Below, in pieces: positions 35,157 to 43,808 of a DNA stretch of 64,000 bases. Position 1 is the stretch's first letter, and each line of letters begins with the position of its first letter. The notes under the pieces are model-generated. The model had not been told where the DNA came from, searched no databases, and worked only from the letters and a program-made list of their open reading frames with translations. The position numbers were made by a program, and so were the translations under genes. The stretch is from JAYFQE01 sp034927345 (lineage in GTDB: Bacteria > Bacillota > Clostridia > Saccharofermentanales > UBA5734): the NCBI GenBank assembly GCA_034927345.1, contig JAYFQE010000014.1, positions 62,001 to 126,000 on the forward strand. Reading direction: 5' to 3'.

Positions 35157-35199
35157 GCAGCCGCATTGCAGGCAGCTTCGACGTTGCCCGCCATTTTGC

Positions 35200-35529
35200 T
35201 TAAAATACCGGCAACAACGGGAGAAGTACTTGTTCAGCTAATAAAACCGCCAGAGACGAGCCCAAGGCAACCGTAAAAAGAGAACAACCACGCCAGCCGA
35301 GGATCAAAGCCACCGCCAATCCGGCCGCCGCCGACCATGGCGACTGGGTGGCGCTGAAAATCGCCGGAATAACCATCGCCGCCAGGACGGCATAGGGAAC
35401 ATAATAAAGAAAAGACCGGAAAAAGCGGTTTTGGATCCGGCGCCGAAACAACAATAGAGGCGCTATCCGCGGCAGCCAGGTCACTAAAGCCATAACCAGG
35501 ATCGATAAAGCCAGATAAAGATGATTCAT
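35200..35529 (-). CDS. azlD: AzlD-family branched-chain amino acid exporter small subunit
   Basis: A 109-residue protein with three or four transmembrane helices (ALSILVMALVTWLPRIAPLL, FLYYVPYAVLAAMVIPAIF, VALGSSLAVLLAEQVLLPLL). The ALVTWLPRIAPL and YVPYAVLAAM segments are AzlD-like. It overlaps azlC by four bases and would form a two-subunit exporter with it. Confidence 0.9.
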   Translation of the reverse strand: MNHLYLALSILVMALVTWLPRIAPLLLFRRRIQNRFFRSFLYYVPYAVLAAMVIPAIFSATQSPWSAAAGLAVALILGWRGCSLFTVALGSSLAVLLAEQVLLPLLPVF

Positions 35530-36284
35530 AGAGCCTCCGATCCGGCAGACTCATCAATTCTGACCGGCGCGATTAAAGCGCCCATTGTGGCGGCAATAAT
35601 TGTGCAGATAATAATCCGCCAGCCGGCCGCCAGGCCATTCAAACCCGGCAGGCTTGTGCAGGCCAGACTCAGAGCTGCCGCCAGAAGGGCAACCACACAA
35701 ACCGGACGCGATCGGCGCGCCGCCGGCATGACAATCGCCACAAACATCGCATAAAGAGCAATACCCAGCGCGCTGCGCAAGGCCGGCGGCAAGATTGATC
35801 CGGCCAGACCGCCGGTCAATGTCCCGCCGGTCCAGAATACAGCCGGCAAAGCAATCAAAGCCAAGAGATAGCCCTTGCCCAATTCGCCAGGGCGGTGTAT
35901 GGCAACCGCATAAATTTCATCGGTCACGCCATAGCCGATTAGAAGCCGCGGCAAAACACCCATATCCGGCCGGATCCGCTGCGATAGCGACAAAGACATC
36001 AACATATAGCGCAGATTGATCAGCAGCGTTGTCAAAGCGATTTCAAGATACGGAGCATGGGTGAAAATCAGCCCCGTCCCGGCAAATTGCCCGGCTGATG
36101 TCAGATTCGTCAAAGAAATTATAGCGGCGGTTAAAGGCGGCAATCCGCCGGCCACCGCATATAATCCATAGGCAAAGGATACAGCGAAATAACCAAATGC
36201 TATCGGCAGGCTGTCTCGGACGCCATCGGCCAGATCCTGACGAAATCTGAACCGTTTGATCACTCCTTTGATCCGGATAAACAT
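35526..36284 (-). CDS. azlC: AzlC-family branched-chain amino acid exporter large subunit
   Basis: A 252-residue polytopic protein with the AzlC pattern: RDSLPIAFGYFAVSFAYG, LTSAGQFAGTGLI, INLRYMLMSLSLS and GYGVTDEIYAVA. Start at ATG 36284 after GGGAGG; a longer frame to 36338 is possible but lacks a site. AzlCD exports branched-chain amino acids and toxic analogues. The upstream DNA is the tandem repeat array, so its promoter must lie in the short unique piece between 36285 and 36442 or beyond the repeats. Confidence 0.92.
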   Translation of the reverse strand: MFIRIKGVIKRFRFRQDLADGVRDSLPIAFGYFAVSFAYGLYAVAGGLPPLTAAIISLTNLTSAGQFAGTGLIFTHAPYLEIALTTLLINLRYMLMSLSLSQRIRPDMGVLPRLLIGYGVTDEIYAVAIHRPGELGKGYLLALIALPAVFWTGGTLTGGLAGSILPPALRSALGIALYAMFVAIVMPAARRSRPVCVVALLAAALSLACTSLPGLNGLAAGWRIIICTIIAATMGALIAPVRIDESAGSEAL

Positions 36285-36442
36285 GAGACAACCTCCCTTT
36301 CCACAGGGTATTATAGCCATCTGTATTCGATCTGGCAAACAGACAAGGGGACTATGACCGTGTCAAGTTGTTCTCGGTCGAACTATAGGGTTTTAGTCGC
36401 CCGTATGGCAGCCTTGACTCGTATCAGAAAGACTCATAATCC

Positions 36443-36947
36443 GCTCTCACCTACCCTCTACAGTATCGCCTGGACGGATGGATCATGCCGAGGAACTCCA
36501 CAGGCCCGAAAGACGGTTTATACAATCCTTCTTTGCTCGACCTTGCGGCCTGACGGCCTTAAACTCGCCTAGAAGGATTGTATAAGCTCGCTCTCACCTA
36601 CCCTCTATAGTATCGCCCGGACGGATGGATCAAGCCGAGGAACTCCACAGGCCCGAATGACGGTTTATACAATCCTTCTTTGCTCGACCTTGCGGCCTGA
36701 CGGCCTTAAACTCGCCTAGAAGGATTGTATAAGCTCGCTCTCACCCACCCTCTATAGTATCGCCTGGACGGATGGATCAAGCCGAGGAACTCCACAGGCC
36801 CGAATGACGGTTTATACAATCCTTCTTTGCTCGACCTTGCGGCCTGACGGCCTTAAACTCGTCTAGAAGGATTGTATAAGCTCGCTCTCACCTACCCTCT
36901 ATAGTATCGCCCGGACGGATGGATCAAGCCGAGGAACTCCACAGGCC
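36443..36947. repeat. 147-bp tandem repeat array, each unit with a 15-bp-stem hairpin
   Basis: Three full near-identical copies begin at 36443, 36590 and 36737, exactly 147 bases apart, and a fourth is cut at 36947. Each unit contains arms TTATACAATCCTTCT and AGAAGGATTGTATAA around a 38-base loop (36518-36532/36571-36585; 36665-36679/36718-36732; 36812-36826/36865-36879). The loop has an inner GGCC/GGCC pairing. Copies differ at only a handful of positions, so the amplification is recent. A degenerate further unit can be traced upstream to about 36404. No open frame, transposase or spacer-like variation is present. Lies between pdxR and azlC, both on the minus strand. Confidence 0.9.
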
Positions 36948-36950
36948 GAA

Positions 36951-37127
36951 GGCCGCGGACATGACGAGGCTTGATCCGCCGTCCAGGGCCGCGGACATGA
37001 CGAGGCTTGATCCATCCGTCCAGGGCCGAGGACATGACGAGGCTTGATCCATCCGTCCAGGGCCGAGGACATGACGAGGCTTGATCCGCCGTCCAGGGCC
37101 GAGGACACGACGAAGAACGATTCACCG
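36951..37127. repeat. 36/37-bp tandem repeat array adjoining the 147-bp array
   Basis: Four copies start at 36951, 36987, 37024 and 37061, with a decayed fifth at 37097. Core: GGCCG[CA]GGACATGACGA then GGCTTGATCC, ending GTCCAG. Units alternate between 36 and 37 bases (CCGCC or CCATCC variants). The segment GGCTTGATCCATCCGTCC is the exact reverse complement of GGACGGATGGATCAAGCC in each 147-bp unit, so the two arrays are related and could base-pair. Open frames across it are only low-complexity translations (ALDGWIKPRHV-like) and are not called. It ends one base before the pdxR stop codon. Confidence 0.88.
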
Positions 37128-38579
37128 TCACACAAACTGCCAGGCTATGCTCAGATAATGGGTCATATCTCTGATTTCGTCTTCTGTATAGTTGGCATAA
37201 CCGAGAACAACACAGTGATCCGGCGCGTTTCCGGCTGAATCAAGATAATAGTCCGACAAGCCGTATAGTTTAACGCCCTGGGCGGCAGCCAGGGCTAGCA
37301 GCGCTTTTTCATTATAGGTACTGTTGATCCGAAGCAGCAGATGCAGTCCGGCATTTTCACCGATAATGGTCATTCGCGGGGAAAAGGGCATCTTTCGGAG
37401 TTCTTCGACCAGACAGTCTTTGCGGGCTTTGTAGATGGTGCGCATACGGTTGAGATGACGTTCGAAATGACCGTTCCGGATAAACCGGCTCAGGGCGTCC
37501 TGTTCAAAGCGTGAAACGGTCGAGGAATAGAACATAAAGTTTTTATGATATTGCTCCAGCAGCTGGGGCGGCAAAACCAGATAGCTGATGCGCAGGGACG
37601 GCGCCATACTTTTCGAGAAAGTGCTGATATAGATAACTTTATAGTGCGTATCTAAGCCTTGCAATGCCGGTATCGGCCGGCCTGAGAAACGGAATTCGCT
37701 ATCATAATCATCTTCGATCAGATAGCGTTCCGGTTGTTGGCCGGCCCAGTTCAGGAGCTGCATTCTGCGGTTGACCGGCATGATAATACCCAGCGGGAAT
37801 TGGTGCGACGGCGTTATGTAAGCGACATTGGAACCGGATTGTTCCAATTCATCGATCTTGATGCCTTTATCATCGAGTCCGATCAAATGGACATCCGCGT
37901 TATTGCTTCGCAGGATACGGTATGTTTTGATGTAGCCGGGATTTTCGATGGCATAAATATGATTCGGGCCAAGAATCTGGGTGATAAGGCCCAGCAGGTA
38001 TTCTGTGCCGGCGCCGATGATAATCTGTTCCGGCCGGCAATGGACGCCCCGGTATTCGTGAAGATATCGGGCTATGCCGGACCGCAAGTCATAATCGCCT
38101 TGCGGATGTGAGATTTTCAGGATCTCCCGGTTTTCATCATGCATTATTTCACGCATAATCCGGGTCCAGGTAGCAAAAGGGAAAAAGGCTGTGTCTACGG
38201 ACCGGGTCGTCATGTCATACCGCCATAATTGCCGGCTGTGATCCGATCCGAACTGCTCTTGACTCGGATTTAAGCGGCCTGGGACTGTGTTCTGGCCTGC
38301 CGGATCGGATAATTTCGGCGTCATGTCCAGCTGGTTGACATAAAAGCCGCTTCGGGGCGACGCTTGCACATAACCTTCCGCAGTCAGCTGCTCATAGGCC
38401 GCCGCTACGGTATTCTGACTGATTTTTAAATGTTGGGCCAGTTGACGTTTGGATGGCAGTTTAACGCCGCCCATGAGTTTGCCGTTCCTGATTTCATTTT
38501 TGACAAAATGATAGAGCTGCTGGTAAAGCGGCATTTGTTCTTCAGCAGATGTGTCAAAAGTAAAGGGGAAAGCAATCAT
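37128..38579 (-). CDS. pdxR: MocR/PdxR-type GntR regulator with aminotransferase domain
   Basis: A 483-residue protein: N-terminal GntR winged helix (residues ~12-75, LPSKRQLAQHLKISQNTVAAAYEQL) and a fold-type I aminotransferase-like domain with the PLP lysine in STFSKSMAPSLR and the YLIEDDYDSEFRF segment. PdxR proteins sense PLP and activate pdxST. The gene is divergent from pdxS with a shared 137-base control region, so the function assignment is firm. ATG 38579 follows GGAG; an 18-codon extension runs into the control region. Confidence 0.93.
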   Translation of the reverse strand: MIAFPFTFDTSAEEQMPLYQQLYHFVKNEIRNGKLMGGVKLPSKRQLAQHLKISQNTVAAAYEQLTAEGYVQASPRSGFYVNQLDMTPKLSDPAGQNTVPGRLNPSQEQFGSDHSRQLWRYDMTTRSVDTAFFPFATWTRIMREIMHDENREILKISHPQGDYDLRSGIARYLHEYRGVHCRPEQIIIGAGTEYLLGLITQILGPNHIYAIENPGYIKTYRILRSNNADVHLIGLDDKGIKIDELEQSGSNVAYITPSHQFPLGIIMPVNRRMQLLNWAGQQPERYLIEDDYDSEFRFSGRPIPALQGLDTHYKVIYISTFSKSMAPSLRISYLVLPPQLLEQYHKNFMFYSSTVSRFEQDALSRFIRNGHFERHLNRMRTIYKARKDCLVEELRKMPFSPRMTIIGENAGLHLLLRINSTYNEKALLALAAAQGVKLYGLSDYYLDSAGNAPDHCVVLGYANYTEDEIRDMTHYLSIAWQFV

Positions 38580-38597
38580 TGGCAGCTCCAATCTGAT

Positions 38598-38633
38598 ACC
38601 ATTGACTATTTTCAATCTGGTTATTCTAACCAT
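38598..38633. promoter_or_regulatory. pdxR-pdxS divergent control region with candidate PdxR sites
   Basis: A dyad TGGTTA-TTC-TAACCA lies at 38618-38632, and ACCAT occurs as direct repeats at 38598 and 38629 (31 bases apart). Candidate promoters overlap it face to face: plus strand TTGACT (38602-38607), 17 bases, TCTAAC (38625-38630); minus strand TTGTAG, 17 bases, TAGAAT ending on the dyad. Direct and inverted repeats of this kind are usual for MocR operators. Confidence 0.55.
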
Positions 38634-38715
38634 ATCAGTTTATCGCTACAATCATAGCTGGCTTGCAAGCAAACTGTCAAGAAAAAGTATTGGTGATCAA
38701 AGCGAGGTGTTTTTA

Positions 38716-39603
38716 ATGAAAATTGATAGCGAACGTCAGGAACGGAATAGAAACCTGGCGCAAATGTTAAAGGGCGGCGTCATTATGGACGTCACAAATC
38801 CCCAGGAAGCACAAATTGCCCAGGAAGCCGGCGCGGTGGCTGTTATGGCGCTGGAGCGGGTGCCTGCAGATATCCGGCGCCAGGGCGGTGTCGCGCGCAT
38901 GAGTGATCCGAAAATGATCCGTGAAATTCAGAAAGCCGTCACGATTCCGGTTATGGCCAAAGTCCGTATCGGCCATATTGTCGAGGCCCAGATCCTTGAG
39001 GCTTTAGGTATCGATTTTATTGATGAAAGCGAAGTGCTGACACCTGCGGACGACAAATTTCATATCTGCAAACATGATTTTCGTGTTCCTTTTGTCTGCG
39101 GCGCCCGTAATCTTGGCGAGGCTTTGCGCCGGATTGGCGAAGGCGCGTCGATGATCCGGACTAAAGGCGAAGCCGGAACCGGCAATGTCGTCGAAGCTGT
39201 CAAACATATGCGTACCATGATGGCCGATATCCGTCGTGTCGCTGGTTTACCGGATGAGGAACGAATGAGTTATGCCAAAGAAACCGGATCGCCCTATGAA
39301 TGGGTTGTTTGGGTTGCCGAAAATGGCCGGCTGCCGGTTGTCAATTTTGCAGCGGGCGGTATTGCGACGCCGGCTGATGCCGCGTTGATGATGCAGTTGG
39401 GCAGCGAAGGGGTCTTCGTCGGATCCGGCATCTTTAAATCATCAGATCCGGCTAAACGGGCGCGGGCTATCGTCAAGGCTGCGGCTTATTATCAGGACCC
39501 GAATATTCTGGCTGAGGTCAGCGAGGATCTGGGAGAACCGATGGCCAGCCTGGAACTGCGGGATATTTCACCTGAAAATCGTCTGGCTGAAAGAGGCTGG
39601 TAA
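38716..39603 (+). CDS. pdxS: Pyridoxal 5'-phosphate synthase synthase subunit PdxS
   Basis: A 295-residue barrel enzyme, highly conserved: GGVIMDVTNPQEAQIAQEAGA, ALERVPADIR, PVMAKVRIGH with a catalytic lysine, and EAGTGNVVEAVKHMR. It condenses ribose 5-phosphate, glyceraldehyde 3-phosphate and PdxT-delivered ammonia to PLP. Start ATG 38716 follows GCGAGGTG; the longer frame crosses the control region. Two bases separate it from pdxT. Confidence 0.98.
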   Translation: MKIDSERQERNRNLAQMLKGGVIMDVTNPQEAQIAQEAGAVAVMALERVPADIRRQGGVARMSDPKMIREIQKAVTIPVMAKVRIGHIVEAQILEALGIDFIDESEVLTPADDKFHICKHDFRVPFVCGARNLGEALRRIGEGASMIRTKGEAGTGNVVEAVKHMRTMMADIRRVAGLPDEERMSYAKETGSPYEWVVWVAENGRLPVVNFAAGGIATPADAALMMQLGSEGVFVGSGIFKSSDPAKRARAIVKAAAYYQDPNILAEVSEDLGEPMASLELRDISPENRLAERGW

Positions 39604-39604
39604 G

Positions 39605-40192
39605 ATGAAACGTATCGGCGTTCTGGCTTTGCAGGGTTCTGTTGCCGAACATCTGGCTATGCTTACGCTCATACCCGGCGTTGAAGCGGCTGCGGTTAAA
39701 ACCAAGACGGACCTGGCCGCTGTTGACGGCATTATCCTCCCGGGCGGCGAAAGTACGACTATCGGTAAATTGCTGAGAGATTTCAGGATGATCGAACCTT
39801 TGCAAGACCGGATCGCCAAAGGCATGCCGGTCTGGGGTACCTGCGCCGGCATGATTTTGCTGGCCCGGGACATCGTCGGTGAAAAACCTTATATGCCGCT
39901 CATGGATATACAGGTAAAGCGCAATGCTTACGGCCGCCAGATCGACAGTTTCAGCAGTCAGGCCATAATACCGGCTATCGGCAGCGATCCTATAGATTTG
40001 GTTTTCATCCGCGCCCCCTGGATCGAAGCGGTTACCGGACCGATGGATTGGCTGGCCGGTCTGGACGGCCGCCTCATTGCCGCCCGCCAAAACCATATGC
40101 TGGTTACTTCTTTTCATCCGGAATTGACCAAAGATCCGTCTATTCACCGGTATTTCGCCGGAATGGTTGCCGACAAGGGTTTTTTGTGTTAA
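39605..40192 (+). CDS. pdxT: Pyridoxal 5'-phosphate synthase glutaminase subunit PdxT
   Basis: A 195-residue class I glutaminase with LPGGESTT, nucleophile Cys in VWGTCAGMILLA, and the His-x-Glu pair in SFHPELTKD. It supplies ammonia through a channel to PdxS. Co-transcribed with pdxS. Confidence 0.97.
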   Translation: MKRIGVLALQGSVAEHLAMLTLIPGVEAAAVKTKTDLAAVDGIILPGGESTTIGKLLRDFRMIEPLQDRIAKGMPVWGTCAGMILLARDIVGEKPYMPLMDIQVKRNAYGRQIDSFSSQAIIPAIGSDPIDLVFIRAPWIEAVTGPMDWLAGLDGRLIAARQNHMLVTSFHPELTKDPSIHRYFAGMVADKGFLC

Positions 40193-40195
40193 AAT
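40167..40195 (+). promoter_or_regulatory. Promoter of the DEAD-box helicase gene inside the pdxT end
   Basis: TTGCCG (40167-40172), 17 bases, TAAAAT (40190-40195), spanning the last codons and stop of pdxT. It would let the helicase be expressed apart from pdxST. Confidence 0.6.
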
Positions 40196-40232
40196 AGCAC
40201 GATTATTCACCAAAAAGAAAGATAGGTGTCCC

Positions 40233-42197
40233 TTGGAACAAAAACTATTCTCTGAACTTGCCCTTTCTCCCGAAATGCTGCATGCCATCCAGGATATGGG
40301 ATTTGAAGAAACAACGCCCATTCAGGCCGAATCCATCCCTTATATTCTTGAAGGCCGCGACTTGCTCGGACAGGCTCAAACGGGCACCGGTAAAACTTGT
40401 GCTTTCGGCATCCCGATTATTGAACAATCCGATGTTGAAGCAAACCATATCCAGTACCTGGTCCTCTCCCCGACACGTGAACTGGCCGTTCAGATTGCCG
40501 ACCAGATGCATGAATTAACCAAATATAAAGAAGGCATCCGTATTTTGGCTGTTTATGGCGGCCAGCCGATCGATCGCCAGATTCTTGCTTTGAAAAAACG
40601 GCCGCAGATTATTGTCGGCACGCCGGGTCGGGTCATGGATCATATGCGGCGGAAAACCATCCGGCTGGACAACCTGCGCGGCATCGTTCTGGATGAATCC
40701 GACGAAATGCTGAATATGGGCTTTAAAGAAGATATCGATACAATTCTGGCCGGCACGCCCGATCGTATCCAGCGGATCTTTTTTTCCGCCACCATGCCGC
40801 GGGCTATCCTTGAGCTGACCGGAAAGTATCTCAATGATCCCATAGAAGTGCGCATGATGCCCCGCCAATTAACGGTCAGTAATATCGAACAGTATTATAT
40901 AGAGGTTCGGGAAACCGATAAAATCGAGGTTCTGTGCCGCCTCATCGAAGCCGATCGCGTTAAGCTCGCCCTGATCTTCTGCAATATGAAGAAGCGGGTC
41001 GACGAGGTCTGTGAAAAGCTGCAAACCCGCGGCTATCCTGCTGAAGCACTGCATGGCGATATGAATCAGGCCGCCCGGACCCGGGTTATGAATCGCTTTA
41101 AAAACGGGGATGTCGAACTGCTGGTGGCGACCGATGTCGCCGCCCGCGGGATCGATGTCGACAATATCGAAGTCGTTATCAATTACGACCTGCCGCAGGA
41201 CGAGGAATATTACGTCCACCGCATCGGACGGACAGCACGGGCCGGCCGTTCGGGTAAAGCCTATACTTTTGTAGTCGGACGCGAAATGATCGACTTGCGT
41301 AATATTCAGAATTTTACGCGTTCCGCGATTACCCGGACTCACGCGCCTACCCTGGATCATGTTGCCGAGGGCAAGGTTGCCGAAATATTAGTTCAGACCC
41401 GGGCGTTGCTTGCTGAAGGCGGTTTGACGATCTATAATCAGGCGATCGAACGTTTTGTCGATGAATTGCAGGAATCAGCCGATGGTTTGGAGTCAGGCTG
41501 TACGGTTGTCGATGTTGCCGCCGCGCTGCTGAAGCAAGCTATGGGGCAGACACTGCTCCAGGCTCAGGAACTGCAGCCGGTGATTCCTTATGAAGAATTG
41601 ATTGCCCGGCGTAAGCAGGTACGTGCCAAGGCCGATCGTTTTTCTGTCAATGAGACTGATCAAGCTGATTTTCAGCAGGCTCTCCTTGAGGGCGATACCG
41701 TCATCGATGCGGATGATGCGGCTACGAAACCTCATTCAGATCGTAAAAAACGAGGCAAAAAGCTGGAAGCCGGCATGGCCAGGCTCTTTATCAACGCCGG
41801 CGCCGATGATAAGATACTGCCGCGTCAGATTGTCGAAGCTATCTGCGCTTGTTCTTCCATAACCGGTAAACAAATTGGCGCCATTGCCCTATATGGCCGA
41901 TATACTTTCGTCGATGTACCGGAAGAAGCGGCGGATCAGATCATTGCCGGATTAAGCCGGCAAAAGATCGGTCAGCGCGCCGTCCGTGTTGAAAAGAGCG
42001 GCAAGGCCGGATCCGGATCAGCCGACAGAGGAAGCCGGGATACTCAATCCGGCCCAGGCTACGCCAAGCCGGACCATTATCGCAAATCGGGCTATAAATC
42101 GGATAAGTCGGATAAGCCGGGCAAACCGGATCATGATTTTAAGAGTCATGCGCCGGTTAAAAAGGAATGGGATCATAAAAAGCGGAAAAAGGGCTGA
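40233..42197 (+). CDS. DEAD-box ATP-dependent RNA helicase (DeaD/CsdA-like)
   Basis: A 654-residue helicase with Q motif (FEETTPIQAESIP), AQTGTGKT, PTRELA, TPGRVMDH, DESDEML (Ser in place of the Ala of DEAD), SAT, and C-terminal lobe ARGIDV and HRIGRTARAG. Around residues 510-590 is a DbpA/CsdA-type RNA-binding domain (RLFINAGADDKILPRQIVEAI), then a disordered basic tail rich in Lys, Asp, Ser and Gly. The start is most likely TTG 40233, eight bases after an AGGTG; the frame upstream overlaps pdxT. The DESD instead of DEAD box is a notable but tolerated variant. Confidence 0.93.
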   Translation: MEQKLFSELALSPEMLHAIQDMGFEETTPIQAESIPYILEGRDLLGQAQTGTGKTCAFGIPIIEQSDVEANHIQYLVLSPTRELAVQIADQMHELTKYKEGIRILAVYGGQPIDRQILALKKRPQIIVGTPGRVMDHMRRKTIRLDNLRGIVLDESDEMLNMGFKEDIDTILAGTPDRIQRIFFSATMPRAILELTGKYLNDPIEVRMMPRQLTVSNIEQYYIEVRETDKIEVLCRLIEADRVKLALIFCNMKKRVDEVCEKLQTRGYPAEALHGDMNQAARTRVMNRFKNGDVELLVATDVAARGIDVDNIEVVINYDLPQDEEYYVHRIGRTARAGRSGKAYTFVVGREMIDLRNIQNFTRSAITRTHAPTLDHVAEGKVAEILVQTRALLAEGGLTIYNQAIERFVDELQESADGLESGCTVVDVAAALLKQAMGQTLLQAQELQPVIPYEELIARRKQVRAKADRFSVNETDQADFQQALLEGDTVIDADDAATKPHSDRKKRGKKLEAGMARLFINAGADDKILPRQIVEAICACSSITGKQIGAIALYGRYTFVDVPEEAADQIIAGLSRQKIGQRAVRVEKSGKAGSGSADRGSRDTQSGPGYAKPDHYRKSGYKSDKSDKPGKPDHDFKSHAPVKKEWDHKKRKKG

Positions 42198-42213
42198 CCG
42201 AATCTCAGCCTTT
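42188..42213. terminator. Short hairpin spanning convergent stop codons
   Basis: AAGGGCTGA (42189-42197, containing the helicase stop) can pair with TCAGCCTTT (42205-42213, containing the kinase stop) with a single-base bulge. A compact convergent terminator is possible, but the T-run is short. Confidence 0.4.
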
Positions 42214-43740
42214 CGCGTGTCCGGCCGCGCCGCCTTCTTGACGGAATTGCGCCAGGCGGCCGAATAAGGATCGGTTAGCGCCATATAATGATTCAAAAAT
42301 CGGGAATAGCCGGTCATAGGTTTTTTGACGCTCCGGATCTGCCATCCGGCGGTCCCGGACGGATATCGTTTGTAAAGCCGTCTGCATATCCGGATATAAA
42401 CCGGCGCCGACGCCGGCAGCCAACGCGATGCCCAGAGCGGTCGCATCGCCGGCCGGCGTAGTCAGGCGGTCAATGGTCACGCCGCAAGCATCGGCGATGA
42501 TGGCGCTCCATAGATCCGATTTAGCGCCGCCGCCGATCAGCCGCATGATTTTCAGATCCATCGTCTCCCGGTACATTTGAATAATGCTGCGCAAGGAAAA
42601 GGCCACGCCTTCCAGTACAGCCCGTTTAAAATGTGCCTGATTGTGGTCTGAGCTCATGCCGAAAAAAATGCCGCGGGCCTGCGTATCATTAATTGCCGCC
42701 CGTTCGCCGTCCAGGTACGGCAGAAAAATAAGGCCTTCGCTGCCGGCAGGAACAGTGTCCGCGTTTCGGTCGAACGCCTGAGCATCCGTTTCTTGAAACA
42801 AATTCATGGCCCAACTGACGGAATGCCCGGCAGACTGGACTGTTCCATATACACCGCAGGTTTTTCCGTCGGCAGAAAGTATATTGAACAGACGCCGCTG
42901 CGGGTCAAAAAGCGGCTGCGGCGATGCATAAGCAATCCAGGCCGACGTACCCAGGCAACAGTAAAAATCACCAGACAAGGCCGATCCCGCGCCGACGCTG
43001 GAGCAGGCGCCGTCGCCGGCTCCGGCAATAACCGGGATGCCGGCCGGCAAGCCCAGCTCACGGCCGCTCTCCGGCGTCAAGGCGCCGATAATGTCCGTTC
43101 CCCGATGCAGCGCAGGCATTTTCCCGGAGTCCAGGCCCAGTTCGGAAAACACATCCGTCAGGTAGGTCCGGCTGGCCAAATTGATCCACTGGGCATGTGA
43201 AGCGTCCGATAAATCGGTTGTGTCAGGATTGCCGGTCAGCCGGGAAACCAGATAATCCTTGGATTGGAGAAATCGGGCGGTTTTCCGATATAGCTCCGGT
43301 TCATGATCCTTAAGCCACAAGATTTTGCATATGCCGGAACGGGCATTCAACGTATTGCCGGTCAGGGCATACAGGGGTTCGGCTCCGACATGCTTTTCAA
43401 TGAAACGTGCCTGATCGGAAGCGCGGGTATCGGCATGGATTATAGCGGAATACAAAGGCCGGCCTTTGCCGTCTACCGGCAGACAGCCCAACATATGGCC
43501 GCTGGCGCCAATTACGGCGATCCGTTCGCGGGCTTCGGGGTGCCGTTCCAGCAAGATCCGAACATTTGCGGTAAATCCCTGCCACCAGGTTTCAGCATCC
43601 TGTGAAGCCCAGCCGTTATGTTCGTGGCTGGTGGCGTGCGCCTGCACCGCAGAATCAACAATCCTGCCGTGTTGATCGAAAATGGCGGTTTTGACGCTGC
43701 TGGTGCCGATATCGCCGGCCAGTATCCACATATCACTCAT
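42205..43740 (-). CDS. FGGY-family sugar kinase (xylulokinase-like)
   Basis: A 511-residue two-domain kinase: N-terminal phosphate-binding GDIGTSSVKTAIFD, the conserved GASGHMLG, mid-protein GAGDGACSSVGAG, GTSAWIAY, FLPYLDGERA and C-terminal RLIGGGAKSDLWSAIIADA. The closest known type is XylB (D-xylulose to D-xylulose 5-phosphate). Substrate assignment in FGGY kinases from sequence is uncertain; no xylose isomerase lies nearby. ATG 43740 follows GGGGGG; the upstream in-frame extension is not conserved-looking. Confidence 0.85.
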   Translation of the reverse strand: MSDMWILAGDIGTSSVKTAIFDQHGRIVDSAVQAHATSHEHNGWASQDAETWWQGFTANVRILLERHPEARERIAVIGASGHMLGCLPVDGKGRPLYSAIIHADTRASDQARFIEKHVGAEPLYALTGNTLNARSGICKILWLKDHEPELYRKTARFLQSKDYLVSRLTGNPDTTDLSDASHAQWINLASRTYLTDVFSELGLDSGKMPALHRGTDIIGALTPESGRELGLPAGIPVIAGAGDGACSSVGAGSALSGDFYCCLGTSAWIAYASPQPLFDPQRRLFNILSADGKTCGVYGTVQSAGHSVSWAMNLFQETDAQAFDRNADTVPAGSEGLIFLPYLDGERAAINDTQARGIFFGMSSDHNQAHFKRAVLEGVAFSLRSIIQMYRETMDLKIMRLIGGGAKSDLWSAIIADACGVTIDRLTTPAGDATALGIALAAGVGAGLYPDMQTALQTISVRDRRMADPERQKTYDRLFPIFESLYGANRSLFGRLAQFRQEGGAAGHAKG

Positions 43741-43808
43741 GATCGAATCCCCCCTGGTTTTACTCACCGGCCTATTATACCTCATTTCATAATCCGGTGG
43801 CAAAAATC

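Noticed and set aside
36443..37127. CRISPR array
   Set aside because: Units are 147 or 36/37 bases with no variable spacers between repeats and no cas genes nearby.
36892..37135. Two overlapping minus-strand open frames of about 78 codons
   Set aside because: They are translations of the 36/37-base repeat in two frames (ALDGWIKPRHV-like repeats), have no ribosome binding site and no protein-like composition.
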